NCBI RefSeq assembly: GCF_035987325.1
Contig: NZ_CP108488.1
Span: forward strand, 3,658,001-3,722,000
Direction: 5' to 3'
Length of the DNA: 64,000 bases
From: Streptomyces sp. NBC_01244
GTDB taxonomy: Bacteria > Actinomycetota > Actinomycetes > Streptomycetales > Streptomycetaceae
Both the position numbers and the translations under genes were made by a program. Position 1 is the first letter of the stretch. Each line of letters starts with the position of its first letter. Below the pieces are notes generated by a model, which was given only the letters and a program-made list of their open reading frames with translations, was not told the origin of the DNA and ran no database searches. This document shows, in pieces, positions 26,102-35,955 of the stretch.

Positions 26102-26132
26102 GATCAGATCACCACAGGGTGGTGATCTGATC
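26102..26132. repeat. perfect 14-bp inverted repeat beside the clpS-operon terminator
   Basis: GATCAGATCACCAC (26102-26115) and its exact complement (26119-26132) flank a 3-nt loop. No T-run follows on either strand. It may be the first of two tandem terminators or an operator for the permease gene 235 bp further on. Confidence 0.6.
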
Positions 26133-26233
26133 GTTATCCGGATTTGAGGGTCCGCTGAGCGAACGGCCGACCCACTTGAGGATCTTCAGAGGGTTCCTCG
26201 GGAGGTCGCTCGGGACGTTGCTCGGGAGGTTCC

Positions 26234-26848
26234 TCAGAGGGTCTCGGTGAGCGTCTCGATGAGGGTCTCCTGGAGACCGCCGAGCCAGAGGTACGCCATC
26301 ACCATCGGCTTGCGCGGATCGTCGTCCGGGAGGCGGAACAGCACCGCGCTCTCGTCGTCCTCCGTGATGTCGAGGCGGGCCGCGATGGTGAGCCGCAGGT
26401 CGTTCAGGGCCCCCAGCCAGCGCAGCCGCAGCTCCCCGTCGACTTCCAGGACGGCCGCCCCGTCGCTCGCCGGGCTCAGCCCGTCCAGGCTCCGTACGAC
26501 GGCCAGCGCGTCCTCCCGCTTGCGGGTGCGCAGGTCGTTCTCGGTGAAGCGGCGGAACTCGGCCGAGTGGGCCCGCAGCTCCTCCGCGTCGGCGTTGGCA
26601 GGGGTCTCCGGGCCGCCGTAGGCGTCGGGGAAGAGCCGGGCCAGGGCCGGGTCGGAGGGGGGCTCGGTCGGGCCGTCGGAGGCGGCGAAGAGTGCGGCCA
26701 GCGGGTCGGCGTCCGGATCGGGCTCCGGCTCGCCGGGGCCGATGAGCTCCAGCAGCTGCACGGCCAGGGAGCGCAGGATCGAGATCTCGATCTCGTCCAG
26801 CGCGATGGCGGCCCCGCCGGCCTTCAGGGGCTCGAACACGCCGCCCAT
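26234..26848 (-). CDS. DUF2017 family protein
   Basis: A 204-residue protein with FEPLKAGGAAIALDEIEISI, ILRSLAVQLLELIG, a Pro/Asp-rich loop, PDAYGGPETPANADAEELRA and MVMAYLWLGGLQETLIETL. These blocks match DUF2017 proteins, which are regularly encoded directly after clpS in actinobacteria. Its ATG shares one base with the clpS stop (TGATG), so translation is coupled. The function is unknown; a link to N-degron proteolysis is only inferred from gene order. Cytoplasmic. Confidence 0.88.
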   Translation of the reverse strand: MGGVFEPLKAGGAAIALDEIEISILRSLAVQLLELIGPGEPEPDPDADPLAALFAASDGPTEPPSDPALARLFPDAYGGPETPANADAEELRAHSAEFRRFTENDLRTRKREDALAVVRSLDGLSPASDGAAVLEVDGELRLRWLGALNDLRLTIAARLDITEDDESAVLFRLPDDDPRKPMVMAYLWLGGLQETLIETLTETL

Positions 26849-27162
26849 CAGTTGCGGTCCTGGGACATGGTCGCCCAGAGGCCGTAGCCGTGCATGGCCT
26901 GCACGTCCCGTTCCATCTCCTCGCGGCTGCCGCTGGAGACGACCGCCCGACCCTTGTGGTGGACGTCCATCATCAGCTTGTTCGCCTTGTCCTTGGAATA
27001 GCCGAAGTACGCCTGGAACACGTACGTCACGTAGCTCATGAGGTTGACCGGGTCGTTGTGCACCAGGGTCACCCAGGGGACGTCGGGTTCGGGGACCGCG
27101 AAGGTCTCTTCGGCCGATTCGGTGCGTTCGATCTCAACAGGAGCAACACTCACTTGTCCCAT
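26848..27162 (-). CDS. clpS: ATP-dependent Clp protease adaptor ClpS
   Basis: A 104-residue adaptor that brings N-degron substrates to ClpC/ClpA-Clp[21 protein letters not shown] contains the N-degron-binding NDP loop; [20 protein letters not shown] is the Clp-binding side. The N-terminal extension is disordered and Glu-rich as usual. I chose ATG 27162 ([16 protein letters not shown]), which I recall resembling the S. coelicolor protein. GTG 27153 is the alternative. It is divergent from pncB, with a palindrome in between. Confidence 0.93.
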   Translation of the reverse strand: MGQVSVAPVEIERTESAEETFAVPEPDVPWVTLVHNDPVNLMSYVTYVFQAYFGYSKDKANKLMMDVHHKGRAVVSSGSREEMERDVQAMHGYGLWATMSQDRN

Positions 27163-27201
27163 GCTGCCACTGACGGGGGCCCGTCGCACAAACGGGCCCC
27201 T

Positions 27202-27226
27202 ACATCTCGTCACTTTGACGAGATGT
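27202..27226. promoter_or_regulatory. perfect 11-bp palindrome in the clpS/pncB divergent promoter
   Basis: ACATCTCGTCA and TGACGAGATGT flank CTT, 17 bp before the pncB start and 39 bp before clpS. Position and symmetry suit a dimeric repressor operator. The cognate regulator is not known to me. Confidence 0.65.
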
Positions 27227-27243
27227 GCGCTAGCATCCGTCGC

Positions 27244-28572
27244 ATGAACCCTGCGGACCTGGGCCTGCCGGTGGACGTGCCGTCGACAGCGCTCTTCACG
27301 GACCATTACGAGCTCACGATGTTGCAGGCCGCGCTGGCCAACGGCACGGCCGACCGCCGCTCGGTCTTCGAGGTGTTCACCCGCCGGCTCCCCGAGGGGC
27401 GCCGCTACGGGGTGATCGCGGGGACCGGCCGGGTGCTCGACGCGGTGGAGAACTTCCGCTTCGACGGCGCCGTACTGGAGTTCCTGCGCGAGCGGAACGT
27501 CGTCGACGCCCGCACCCTCGACTGGCTCGCCTCCTACCGCTTCTCCGGCGACGTCTGGGGCTACCCGGAGGGCGAGGTCTACTTCCCCGGCTCCCCGGTC
27601 CTGCGCGTCGAGGGCAGCTTCGCCGAGTGCGTGCTGCTGGAGACCGTGATCCTGTCGATCCTCAACCACGACTCCGCGATCGCCGCGGCCGCCTCCCGGA
27701 TGGCCACGGCCGCGGGCGGCCGGCCGCTGGTCGAGATGGGCGCCCGGCGCACGCACGAACTGGCGGCCGTCGCCTCGGCGCGCGCCGCGTACGTCGGCGG
27801 TTTCACCTCCACCTCGGACCTCGCGGCCGGCTTCCGGTACGGGATCCCCACCGTCGGCACCAGCGCGCACGCCTTCACCCTGCTGCACGACAGCGAGCGG
27901 GACGCCTTCACCGCCCAGGTCGCCTCGCTGGGCAGCTCCACCACGCTGCTGGTGGACACCTACGACGTGGCGGAGGCGGTCCGGACGGCCGTGGAGGTGG
28001 CCGGGACGGACCTCGGCGCCGTCCGGATCGACTCCGGGGACCTGCTGCTGGTCGCGCACCGGGTGCGGCAGCAGCTCGACGAGCTGGGGGCGACCGCGAC
28101 GAAGATCGTGGTGACCTCGGACCTCGACGAGTACGCGATCGCCTCGCTGGCGGCCGCGCCGGTGGACGCGTACGGGGTCGGCACCCAGCTGGTGACGGGC
28201 AGCGGGCACCCGACGTGCTCGATGGTCTACAAGCTGGTGGCGCGGGCGGCCTCGGCCGATCCGAAGGCGCCGCTTGTGTCGGTGGCGAAGAAGTCATCGG
28301 GCGGCAAGACCTCCGTCGGCGGGCGCAAGTGGGCGGCCCGGCGGGTCGACTCCGAGGGGGTCGCGGAAGCGGAGGTCCTCGGGACCGGGCCGGTGCCGGC
28401 GGCGCTGGCGGACAAGCAGCTCCTGGTGGAGCTGGTCAAGGGCGGCGAGGTCGTGGCCCGCGAGTCCCTGGAGACGGCCCGCGACCGCCACCGCGAGGTC
28501 CTGGCGGGTCTCCCGCTCTCGGCGACTCAGCTGTCACGGGGCGAGGCCGTGATCCCGACGGAGTACGCGTAA
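27244..28572 (+). CDS. pncB: nicotinate phosphoribosyltransferase
   Basis: A 442-residue enzyme converting nicotinate, PRPP and ATP to nicotinate mononucleotide in NAD salvage. [20 protein letters not shown] is the standard start; [39 protein letters not shown] and [16 protein letters not shown] are family blocks. The active-site His region is in [23 protein letters not shown] 27244 begins just after a palindromic operator. pncA, which supplies nicotinate, follows 257 bp downstream beyond an inverted-repeat element. Confidence 0.95.
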   Translation: MNPADLGLPVDVPSTALFTDHYELTMLQAALANGTADRRSVFEVFTRRLPEGRRYGVIAGTGRVLDAVENFRFDGAVLEFLRERNVVDARTLDWLASYRFSGDVWGYPEGEVYFPGSPVLRVEGSFAECVLLETVILSILNHDSAIAAAASRMATAAGGRPLVEMGARRTHELAAVASARAAYVGGFTSTSDLAAGFRYGIPTVGTSAHAFTLLHDSERDAFTAQVASLGSSTTLLVDTYDVAEAVRTAVEVAGTDLGAVRIDSGDLLLVAHRVRQQLDELGATATKIVVTSDLDEYAIASLAAAPVDAYGVGTQLVTGSGHPTCSMVYKLVARAASADPKAPLVSVAKKSSGGKTSVGGRKWAARRVDSEGVAEAEVLGTGPVPAALADKQLLVELVKGGEVVARESLETARDRHREVLAGLPLSATQLSRGEAVIPTEYA

Positions 28573-28598
28573 CGCCTAGGGGGCCGGCCCTGCGGGGC

Positions 28599-28795
28599 TT
28601 GTCCCCCACCCGCCCTTCCACCGTTCCCTGGACTCCGCCCAGACCCGGTCCTCAAACGCCGGACGGGCTGGAAAATCCAGCCCCGCCGGCGTTTGAGGCG
28701 CGGGGTGCGGGGCGGAGCCCCGCGAAAGGGGGCTGGGGGCGGAGCCCCCAGTTTCGGGAAGGGGCGGGGTGGGGGAAGAGCCCCCGCAGGGTCCC
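28599..28795. repeat. dispersed inverted-repeat element, copy 2
   Basis: It lies between pncB and pncA and shares with copy 1 the segment CCCACCCGCCCTTCCACCGT, and the core dyad CTCAAACGCCGG...CCGGCGTTTGAG at 28651-28697 around GCTGGAAAATCCAGC. Further small dyads in GGGGCGGAGCCCC form follow. The right outer arm is degenerate. No gene is seen inside. Confidence 0.78.
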
Positions 28796-28829
28796 CGCCC
28801 ACCACACACCAAGCCGAAGGGCACCGGAC

Positions 28830-29429
28830 ATGCACCGCGCACTGATCGTCGTCGACGTACAGAACGACTTCTGCGAGGGCGGCAGCCTCGCGGTCACCGG
28901 CGGAGCCGACATCGCCGCCGCCATCACCGAGCTCATCGGCCAGGCCACCGCCGGCTACCGGCACGTCGTCGCCACCCGCGACCACCACATCGACCCCGGG
29001 TCCCACTTCGCGCACCCCCCGGCCCAGCCGGACTACGAGACCTCCTGGCCGGTGCACTGCGTCGCCGGGACCGAGGGCGTGGGCTTCCACCCGAACTTCG
29101 CGCCCGCCGTCGCCTCGGGGGCCGTGGCCGCCGTCTTCGACAAGGGCGCGTACGAAGCGGCGTACAGCGGGTTCGAAGGCGCGGACGAGAACGGCCGCGG
29201 GCTCACGGAGTGGCTGCGCGACCGGCAGGTCACCGAGGTCGACGTGGTCGGGATCGCCACCGACCACTGCGTCAAGGCCACCGCCCTGGACGCGGCCCGC
29301 GCGGGGTTCCGTACGCACGTGCTGCTGGACCTGACGGCCGGAGTGGCCCCGCACACCACGACCCGTGCGCTGGCCGAGCTCCGGGAAGCCGGCGTGGAGC
29401 TGAGCGGGACCCCGGTGGTGGCCGGCTGA
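28830..29429 (+). CDS. pncA: nicotinamidase (isochorismatase-family hydrolase)
   Basis: A 199-residue amidohydrolase converting nicotinamide to nicotinate. The catalytic triad is visible: Asp in LIVVDVQNDFCEGG, Lys in VFDKGAYEAAYSGFEG, Cys in IATDHCVKATALDAA. Metal ligands are in TRDHHIDPGSHF. ATG 28830 is the only good start. With pncB upstream it completes the nicotinamide-to-NAMN salvage branch, although the repeat element separates the two. Confidence 0.93.
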   Translation: MHRALIVVDVQNDFCEGGSLAVTGGADIAAAITELIGQATAGYRHVVATRDHHIDPGSHFAHPPAQPDYETSWPVHCVAGTEGVGFHPNFAPAVASGAVAAVFDKGAYEAAYSGFEGADENGRGLTEWLRDRQVTEVDVVGIATDHCVKATALDAARAGFRTHVLLDLTAGVAPHTTTRALAELREAGVELSGTPVVAG

Positions 29430-29499
29430 CACCGGGACATCGGCGGGGGCCCGGCAGGACGCCTGCGGGGCGCCTGCGGGGCCGCTCGGCCCTGCCCGG

Positions 29500-29835
29500 T
29501 CAGCCCAGCAGGGCCCTGATCGGGTGCCACAGCTCCGCCGCCCGGTCCGGCGCGCAGCGCCAGAGCAGGCCGTCGGGGTGGTGCAGGACGGCCGTGATCT
29601 CGTCCGGGGTGGGCGGCTGGGCGTTGCCGCGCAGGTAGACGGCGCGCAGTCCGAGGTTCCGCAGCCTGGTCAGGGCGCGGGCCCGGTTCACCGCGTGCAC
29701 CAGCACGCGGACGTTTCCACCTTCGGCTCCGCCTTCGATGCCGCCCTCGACGGCACCTTCCACGGACGGTCTGGGCAGCGTGAGCGCGACGACCACGCTG
29801 CCGCCTGGCAATCGGACGAAACCTCCACCGGGCAT
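29500..29835 (-). CDS. hypothetical protein, 111 aa
   Basis: It begins at ATG 29835 (MPGGGFVRLPGGSVVVALTL), then has a Gly/Glu repeat (VEGAVEGGIEGGAEGG), and a folded-looking half with RVLVHAVNRARALTRLRNLG, AQPPTPDEITAVLHHPDG and LWRCAPDRAAELWHPIRALL. I recognise no family, though the position beside the M6 protease gene is, from memory, shared with other streptomycetes. It may be translated from an internal start, since the first 40 residues are low-complexity. Confidence 0.65.
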   Translation of the reverse strand: MPGGGFVRLPGGSVVVALTLPRPSVEGAVEGGIEGGAEGGNVRVLVHAVNRARALTRLRNLGLRAVYLRGNAQPPTPDEITAVLHHPDGLLWRCAPDRAAELWHPIRALLG

Positions 29836-29887
29836 GTCTTCATCTCCCCCGTCAATAAGAAACTCAGCTCACGCATCTAAACGCGAA

Positions 29888-29917
29888 CGGCCGCCGCCCG
29901 CTAGAGGGCGACGGCCG
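29888..29917 (-). terminator. hairpin after the M6 protease gene
   Basis: CGGCCGCCGCCC and GGGCGACGGCCG pair with one mismatch around a six-base loop. It lies 30 bp beyond the minus-strand protease stop. Confidence 0.65.
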
Positions 29918-29946
29918 ATCATGCTTTGACCTGCGGTTTTACCGAA

Positions 29947-32352
29947 TTACTTAACGGACGGACCGACCTCGACCGTCATGACGAGACCGTCGTAGGTCTC
30001 CTTCACGATCTTGATCTTGGTGTTGGTGTCAGTGGTCTTCACCGAGCCGGTCGGGTTCTCGTCGTAGAAGTACTTGCCCTTGTGGTCGTCGAAGACGAGC
30101 TGCGCGGGCTTGGGCTTCAGGAAGAGCTCCTGGCCGTTCTTGTGCAGGGTGATCGCGTCCGTCTTGTACGCGCTGAAAGCGGCGTCGTACGGCTGGATCT
30201 TGTTGCGCAGCAGGGTGCCGTCCGACCACTTCATCGGCTTGGCGTTGGCGTCGATCGGAAGGATCAGACCGGCGCCGGGGTGCTGGCTGGTGTTGTTGTC
30301 CTTCTGGGAGGTGTCCCACTGCCAGATCAGGAGACCGTCCTGGTAGGCGTAGTGCTCGACCCAGTTCGGCTTCGTGTTGGCGAAGCCGAAGTTGTACGGA
30401 CCGACCTTGAGGGTCTTGTCGTACGAGACGTAGCGGCGGTTCTCGGCCAGGTAGTACTGGGCGTACTCCTTGGTGAAGCCGGCGCCGACGCGGGAGAAGC
30501 CCTTGCCGGTCCAGCCGTTGTCGCCGTTCTCGGCACCGTCGGTGAACAGCGTGGAGCCGTCCGCCGTGATGCCGATCGCGTCGCCCGTGAAGCCCTTGCC
30601 GCCCGCGCCGCCGTCGGTCTGGTAGCGGAAGCGGAGGTCGACCTTCTTGCCCGCGTAGGCGTTCAGCGAGTAGTTCAGGTTCTTCCAGCTGCCCGAGACG
30701 CCGGTGAGCGACGGGCTGTTGGAAGCGTCGACCGGGATGGCCACGCCGTCGGCGGTGCCGGCGAGCGCGGTCCAGGTGGCGCCACCGTCGGTGGAGACCT
30801 CGGTGTACAGGAAGTCGTACTCCGCCTCGATGTCCCACCAGCCCTTGAGGGACAGGGCCGCGGAGGACTTGCCGGTCAGGTCGACCGAGCGGGTGAGGGT
30901 GTTCTTGAGGTCGTCACCCATGTTGCTCCACCACTGCGAAGCACCCTCGGCGGGAGCGACGATGTCGGTGGTGACCTTCTTCTTGGGAAGGTCGACGAGG
31001 AGCGCCTGCTTGTCCTTGGTGTTGTACTCCGAGACGCCCAGCTTGTGGGTGGACTTCGTCGCGGCCTTGGCCTTGTCGTAGTTCAGCCAGCCCAGCTGGA
31101 ACTTGTCCCAGGCGGTCATGTCGCCCGGGAGGTCGCCTATGGAGTCCTTGCCGTTGCCGAGCCAGGAGCCGGCCGACATCAGGGACCAGAAGCCGACCGA
31201 GTTCTCGCCGCCACCGGAGGTGTCGTAGAGGTCGGGCAGGCCCAGGTCGTGGCCGTACTCGTGCGCGAAGACGCCGAGGCCGCCGTTCTCGGGCTGCATC
31301 GTGTAGTCGCCGACCCAGATGCCGGTGTTGCCGATCTGGGTGCCGCCGGCCTTGTTGTTCGCGGGGCCGTTCTTGCCGGCCTCGGTCCCGTAGGCGTACC
31401 AGCGGTGGGCCCACAGAGCGTTGGTGCCCTGCACGCCGCCGCCGGCCGACTCGTCCTCGCCCGCGTGGACGATCTGGAAGTGGTCGATGTAGCCGTCGGG
31501 CTCGTTGAAGTTGCCGTCGCCGTCGAAGTCGTAGCGGTCCCAGAGGTCGTACTGGGCCATCTGCGCCTTGATCTGGGCGTCGGTCTTGCCGGCCTTCTTC
31601 TGGGCCTCGGCCCAGGCGGTCACGCCGTCCTTGACCGTGTCCCAGACGTTGGCGCAGTTGCTCTGGCCGCAGTAGTTCGAGCCGTAACGGGCCTCGTTGT
31701 ACGGGACCTTGACCCAGTCGGCGACCTCGCCCTCGACCGAGTAACGGCCCGAGGAGGTCTTCTCGTAGTAGGTCTTCAGCGAGTTCTTGCCCTTGCCGGT
31801 ACCGAAGTACAGGTCCTGGAAGTACGCGCGGTTGAAGTCCTTGCGCCACGCCGTGCTGTTGTTCACCGCACGGTCGGGCTGGGCGATCTGGTTGTGCATC
31901 GGGCCCGGGTTGCCGCCGTACTTGGGCACGGCCGGCTTGGGACCGGGGCCGTCCGGGTCGAACGTGGTGGTGTTGTCCACCTGGTCGCCGAAGTCGACGA
32001 GGATCGTGAAGATCTTGTCGGTCTTCTCGCGGCCGAGCTCGACGTACTTCTTGTCGTCGAGCTTGACGACCTTGGAGGCGCCCCGCTGCTCGACGCCCTT
32101 CTTGCCGCTCAGCACCTGCTCCAGGGCAGCCTTGCGGGCCTGCTCCTGCTGCTTGCTGAACGGGCCTTCGAGGTTGTGCTTGACCTGCTCCTTCGAAGGA
32201 GCGGTCGGGTCCTGGCGGTCCGCGGCAGACACCTTCGCACCCGGGTCTGCCGTGGCCATCGTGAAGGCGGCGCCGGTGGCCGCCGTCGCTGCCAGGGTCA
32301 CGCCGATTGCGGCGGCGCGCAGCGCTCGTCTTCTGGCCGAGTTGCTGGTCAC
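29947..32352 (-). CDS. secreted immune inhibitor A family metalloprotease (peptidase M6)
   Basis: An 801-residue exported zinc protease. The signal peptide has SARRRALRAAAIGVTLAAT with cleavage likely after an Ala-rich stretch near residue 35. The zinc motif is FAHEYGHDLGLPDLYDTSGG (HExxH around residue 370). VDFGDQVDNTTTFDP and NEPDGYIDHFQIVHAGEDES are M6 blocks, and a beta-rich domain (TEVSTDGGATWTALAG) follows. Start GTG 32352 gives a normal n-region; GGGAGGGG lies upstream. It likely degrades extracellular proteins. Confidence 0.93.
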   Translation of the reverse strand: MTSNSARRRALRAAAIGVTLAATAATGAAFTMATADPGAKVSAADRQDPTAPSKEQVKHNLEGPFSKQQEQARKAALEQVLSGKKGVEQRGASKVVKLDDKKYVELGREKTDKIFTILVDFGDQVDNTTTFDPDGPGPKPAVPKYGGNPGPMHNQIAQPDRAVNNSTAWRKDFNRAYFQDLYFGTGKGKNSLKTYYEKTSSGRYSVEGEVADWVKVPYNEARYGSNYCGQSNCANVWDTVKDGVTAWAEAQKKAGKTDAQIKAQMAQYDLWDRYDFDGDGNFNEPDGYIDHFQIVHAGEDESAGGGVQGTNALWAHRWYAYGTEAGKNGPANNKAGGTQIGNTGIWVGDYTMQPENGGLGVFAHEYGHDLGLPDLYDTSGGGENSVGFWSLMSAGSWLGNGKDSIGDLPGDMTAWDKFQLGWLNYDKAKAATKSTHKLGVSEYNTKDKQALLVDLPKKKVTTDIVAPAEGASQWWSNMGDDLKNTLTRSVDLTGKSSAALSLKGWWDIEAEYDFLYTEVSTDGGATWTALAGTADGVAIPVDASNSPSLTGVSGSWKNLNYSLNAYAGKKVDLRFRYQTDGGAGGKGFTGDAIGITADGSTLFTDGAENGDNGWTGKGFSRVGAGFTKEYAQYYLAENRRYVSYDKTLKVGPYNFGFANTKPNWVEHYAYQDGLLIWQWDTSQKDNNTSQHPGAGLILPIDANAKPMKWSDGTLLRNKIQPYDAAFSAYKTDAITLHKNGQELFLKPKPAQLVFDDHKGKYFYDENPTGSVKTTDTNTKIKIVKETYDGLVMTVEVGPSVK

Positions 32353-32878
32353 TTGATGTCGTTCCCCTCCCGCGGCCGCGAAGTGGTGCGGAACTTCTCC
32401 GTAGGAGTGGGGGGTTCCGTGCGGCGCGCGTCTCAAGTGACGACATTTGACCGGAGAGTCGCAAGAAAAGACAGACCTTGACTTGTTCCTTACAACTGCA
32501 CTATGCGGTCATCGAGTTCCGCTATTCGGACGTTCCGCGGTCATAGCGGACGAACCGTACTTCTGGACCGGCATCGCACTCCGCGCCGGACCCGCCCCGG
32601 ACTCGCACCGTACTGGTGCCGGACTCGCGGTGGACCCGCGGTGGACCCCCGCTGGACTGCCATCGAACCCCACCCGCCCCATCCGCCCCATCCGCCCCTC
32701 CCCGCCCCCCGCACCCCAGGGGTGCTCCCCGTGCGCCCCCCGTGCTCCGCTGCTTCCCGTCGCATGAGTGAGGTCACGCTTACCGACAGTTCCGCTCGGG
32801 CATCCACCGTCGTAGAGTCACTCGACGCCAGACCTGGTCGAGCCGAGTCCCCCTCCCGCTTCGAGGACGGAAATCGCC
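32353..32878. other. 526-bp divergent intergenic region
   Basis: It lies between the minus-strand M6 protease gene and a plus-strand small membrane protein. AT-richer sequence near 32450-32520 (TTGACTTG, TTACAACTG) probably holds promoters. Around 32620-32700 are short tandem repeats (CGCGGTGGACC-like, then ATCCGCCCC twice). I see no gene. Confidence 0.5.
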
Positions 32879-33178
32879 ATGCCGCGTCCGACTGCCGCAC
32901 AGCTCGCCTACGGGTCCGCCACCGTCATCGTGTCGACGATCGCCATGCTGCTGCTCTCGCAGACGAGTACGGGACTCGGCGTCGCGGTCATCTCCGCCGC
33001 CGCCCTCGCCCTCGGGCTCCTGGTCGCACTCACCGTGCCGCTCCCGCGCCGGCGCGGGCGGCACGCGGCGACCCGCACGAGGACCGCATCGCCGGTGCCC
33101 GACACCCTGCCACAGGACGTTGCGGCGGGCGCCCCCGCCCCGGCCCCGGCCCCGGCGGAACACCCCGTGCACCACTGA
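32879..33178 (+). CDS. small hypothetical membrane protein, 99 aa
   Basis: It begins at ATG 32879 after GAGGACGG. Two membrane helices (GSATVIVSTIAMLLL and GVAVISAAALALGLLVALTV) form a hairpin, followed by a basic patch (PRRRGRHAATRTR) and an Ala/Pro-rich cytoplasmic tail ending in HPVHH. No family is recognised. It converges with the first RDD gene. Confidence 0.65.
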   Translation: MPRPTAAQLAYGSATVIVSTIAMLLLSQTSTGLGVAVISAAALALGLLVALTVPLPRRRGRHAATRTRTASPVPDTLPQDVAAGAPAPAPAPAEHPVHH

Positions 33179-33276
33179 CCGGACGCCACCGGCCCGCCCC
33201 CAAACCACGGCACGGCACACCGCGGCGGGCGGCCTCCCCCGTGGGGAGACCGCCCGCGCGTTCGGACCGGGTACCT

Positions 33277-34050
33277 CTAGGTGGCCTGGACCACCACGGT
33301 CTTGGCGACCTTGTCGTGCAGACCCTGCTTGTAGGGCTTGTCGACGAGCATCGAGATGACGAGCGCGATCGGCCACAGGCAGAAGCAGCAGATCAGCGTC
33401 GGCAGCCAGAGCACGGCCGACCGGCTGAGAGCGGCGTTGGACTGCGGGACGCTGCCGTCGTTGAGCATCGCGACGCGCAGGCCCATCCACTTCTTGCCGA
33501 GGGTCTGGCCGTTCTTCTTGACGAACCACCAGTCGTAACCGACGTAGGCGACGATCGAGATCAGCGTCATGACCAGACCGCTGCCGCTGTAGGACTTGGT
33601 GATGACCTCGGTGACGTCCTCGCCCTGGTTCGTGTCGACCGTGTAGCGGTTGCGGTCACCGGCGAACAGCTGGATGACGAACAGCGGGACGGCGATGATC
33701 AGCAGATCGATGACGCGGGCGGCGAGCCGCTTGCCGAAGTCGGCGAGCGGCGGCATCCCGGCGAGCGGGTCGGGCATGCCGTAGCCGCCACCACCGCCGT
33801 ACGGGTCGCCACCGCCCGCGCCTCCGTACGGGGGCGGCGGGGGCGGGTAGCCCCCTCCCCCGGGCGGGGGCGGCGGCGGATAGCCCCCTCCGCCCCCGGT
33901 CGGGGGCGGAGGGGGGAAACCTCCGCCGGCGCCCGCGGGCGGTGAGCCGTACGGCGAACCACCCGACGGCGGAGGCGTCGGTTCCTGGGGCTTCTTGAGG
34001 AACGGGTCGTCCTCGGGCGGCTGGCCCGGCGGCGGCTGGTCGGTGCTCAT
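33277..34050 (-). CDS. RDD family membrane protein with Gly/Pro-rich N-terminus
   Basis: A 257-residue protein. The N-terminal 100 residues are disordered and built of Gly/Pro runs ([15 protein letters not shown] repeats). The RDD domain starts at [20 protein letters not shown] with the Arg-Asp signature, then [34 protein letters not shown] and a last hydrophobic pair. Three or four membrane segments are expected. Function of RDD proteins is poorly defined; some bacterial members affect ion homeostasis. A second RDD gene lies upstream on the same strand. Confidence 0.88.
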   Translation of the reverse strand: MSTDQPPPGQPPEDDPFLKKPQEPTPPPSGGSPYGSPPAGAGGGFPPPPPTGGGGGYPPPPPPGGGGYPPPPPPYGGAGGGDPYGGGGGYGMPDPLAGMPPLADFGKRLAARVIDLLIIAVPLFVIQLFAGDRNRYTVDTNQGEDVTEVITKSYSGSGLVMTLISIVAYVGYDWWFVKKNGQTLGKKWMGLRVAMLNDGSVPQSNAALSRSAVLWLPTLICCFCLWPIALVISMLVDKPYKQGLHDKVAKTVVVQAT

Positions 34051-34173
34051 GGCCCGAGTCGAACCCGGCTCGGAGCGGCCCGCAACGGGAACGCGTCCAT
34101 TCGGGGGACGAGCGGGCGGGAGACCCGCCCAGGTCCTGTCGTCACACTCCCGTCTGCCTCGCGACGCCTGGCC

Positions 34174-35658
34174 CTAGCGGGCCACGTACGTCCCTGCGGC
34201 CCGGTCGTGGAGGGTCCGGCGCCGTCTGCGGTCCGCGAGGGCCCACAGGGCCCCCGGGAGGCCCAGGAGGGCGTACACGAGCCAGCGGCGCAGTGCCGCG
34301 CCGAAGCGGGGCGGGCGCAGCGTGGCGGTGGCCAGGACCCGTACGCCGAGCAGCTTCTTGCCCGGGGTGCGGCCCCAACGGGCCGTGGGCAGGGCTTCGT
34401 AGAAGACGCCGAAGAGGAGGACGGCGCCCAGTACGAGGCCCAGCGAGCCCGCGGTGGTCCCGTCGAGCAGCCACACGGTGGTGGTCCGGCCGCCCGCCCG
34501 GGCGGCGTCCACCTTGGCCTGGAGGTGCGCGGTCGCCGCGGGCACGAGGGGCAGCGCCACCCCGGTCGCGACGGCGGCGTACACGAGGGAGTCCAGCAGC
34601 CGGGCCGTCCCGCGCCGCACGAGCCCGGCGGGGCGCACGGCCCGCTCCGCCATCCGCTCGAACACCGCGCGGCCGGTCCCCGCGGGTCGCTCCGCGCGGT
34701 TCGGGGTCTCTACGGGGGCCGCGCGCCGGGCGGACTCCGCCGCGACGGCCGGGGCCGGGGCGGCGGGGGCCGAGGCGGGGGCGGGGCGCTCCGCGGAGGG
34801 TGCGCGCTCCGCCGGCGCCGCGTCCGGGAGCGGCGCGGCCGGGGCGGCGGGCCGCGCGGGCTCCTGAGCGGCGGCGCGGGCGGCGGCCGCGGCCGCCGCC
34901 GCGCCGGCCGGGGAGGGCGCCGACAGGATGCCGAGGCCGCCCGGGGCGGCGGAGCCGGACACCTGCGCGGGCAGGGCGGCCGAAGCGGGGGCCGGTGCCG
35001 AGCGGTGGGCCTGGGCCGGGGCATGCGCCTGCGCCTGGGCCTGCACCGGGCGGGGAGCGGGGGCCGGTACCGGCGGGCGGGCCAGGGAGATCCCGCCGGG
35101 GCGGGCGGCCGCTGCCTCCTCGTGGCCCCAGGACACCCGGTGGTCGCGCGGCCCGCCGAACCCGGCCTGGTGGAGCGGGTCGACCTGCCATCCCGCGGGC
35201 TCGGGGTCCGCGCCGGACTCGCCCCACGGCCCGGACTCGGCCCGGGGATCGGGCTCGCCCCACGCCCCGGCCTCCGCCCGGGGAGCGGGCTCCCGCCACG
35301 ACTCGGGCTCCGCCCGGTGAGCGGGCTCGGACCAGGACCCGGACTCCGCCCGGGGAGCGGGCTCCGGCCAGGCCTCGGGCTCCCGCCGCGGCGCGGCCGG
35401 CTCCGGCCAGGCGTCGCGGGCCGGGTGCGGAGCCGGTTCCGGCCGGGGCTGCGGCCAGCGCTCCGGCTCGCGCAGCGCCTCGCTCATGCCCGTCTGGTCG
35501 AGGAACACGGGACCCGTCTCGTCGGCAGGGGCCGCGGGGCGGCTCGTACCGGGAACCCAGTTCAGGCCGTTCCAGAACCTGACGTACCCGGGGATGGACG
35601 GATCGGGGTAGTAGCCCTCGCGGGCCGCGTGCTCGCCGTCACCAGGGGAGGCCGTCAA
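34174..35658 (-). CDS. RDD family protein with DUF2510 N-terminus and long Pro/Ala linker
   Basis: A 494-residue protein. DUF2510 is at the N-terminus ([21 protein letters not shown] motif). About 300 residues of disordered sequence follow, first with AEPxSW-type repeats, then Pro/Ala/Gln. The C-terminal RDD domain begins [20 protein letters not shown] and has [16 protein letters not shown] 35658 is the start that places DUF2510 at residue 10; no ATG or GTG lies nearby. Four membrane segments are likely at the C-terminus. It may regulate or scaffold membrane assemblies, which is speculative. Confidence 0.82.
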   Translation of the reverse strand: MTASPGDGEHAAREGYYPDPSIPGYVRFWNGLNWVPGTSRPAAPADETGPVFLDQTGMSEALREPERWPQPRPEPAPHPARDAWPEPAAPRREPEAWPEPAPRAESGSWSEPAHRAEPESWREPAPRAEAGAWGEPDPRAESGPWGESGADPEPAGWQVDPLHQAGFGGPRDHRVSWGHEEAAAARPGGISLARPPVPAPAPRPVQAQAQAHAPAQAHRSAPAPASAALPAQVSGSAAPGGLGILSAPSPAGAAAAAAAARAAAQEPARPAAPAAPLPDAAPAERAPSAERPAPASAPAAPAPAVAAESARRAAPVETPNRAERPAGTGRAVFERMAERAVRPAGLVRRGTARLLDSLVYAAVATGVALPLVPAATAHLQAKVDAARAGGRTTTVWLLDGTTAGSLGLVLGAVLLFGVFYEALPTARWGRTPGKKLLGVRVLATATLRPPRFGAALRRWLVYALLGLPGALWALADRRRRRTLHDRAAGTYVAR

Positions 35659-35955
35659 TGTCCCCAACTCCGATCGTGGCTTGAGGCTTCTTGCAGGGGT
35701 GGACCATAGCCAAGAACCGCCCCCCGACAGGTCCGGTAACGGGAGAATCCAAGCGTTCGGGCGAACCCTGGTGAACCCTGACGAGCGCGGCCCCGTACGG
35801 AAGATTTCGGTCAGCCGATTGATTTCGGCCAATCCTCGATGTGCCTCGCGAAGTCGCGTCATACCTGGGCACTTCGGCGCTCTCTGTGGGTGTGGGCCGG
35901 TCCTCCGGCCCCGCGCACCACGCGAACACGTACCCCGTACCGAAGTGAGGCCGCC

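Noticed and set aside
29926..32481. 851-residue frame antisense to the M6 protease gene
   Set aside because: It is low-complexity Val/Leu/Gly/Arg sequence with no domain. The minus strand carries HExxH and a signal peptide.
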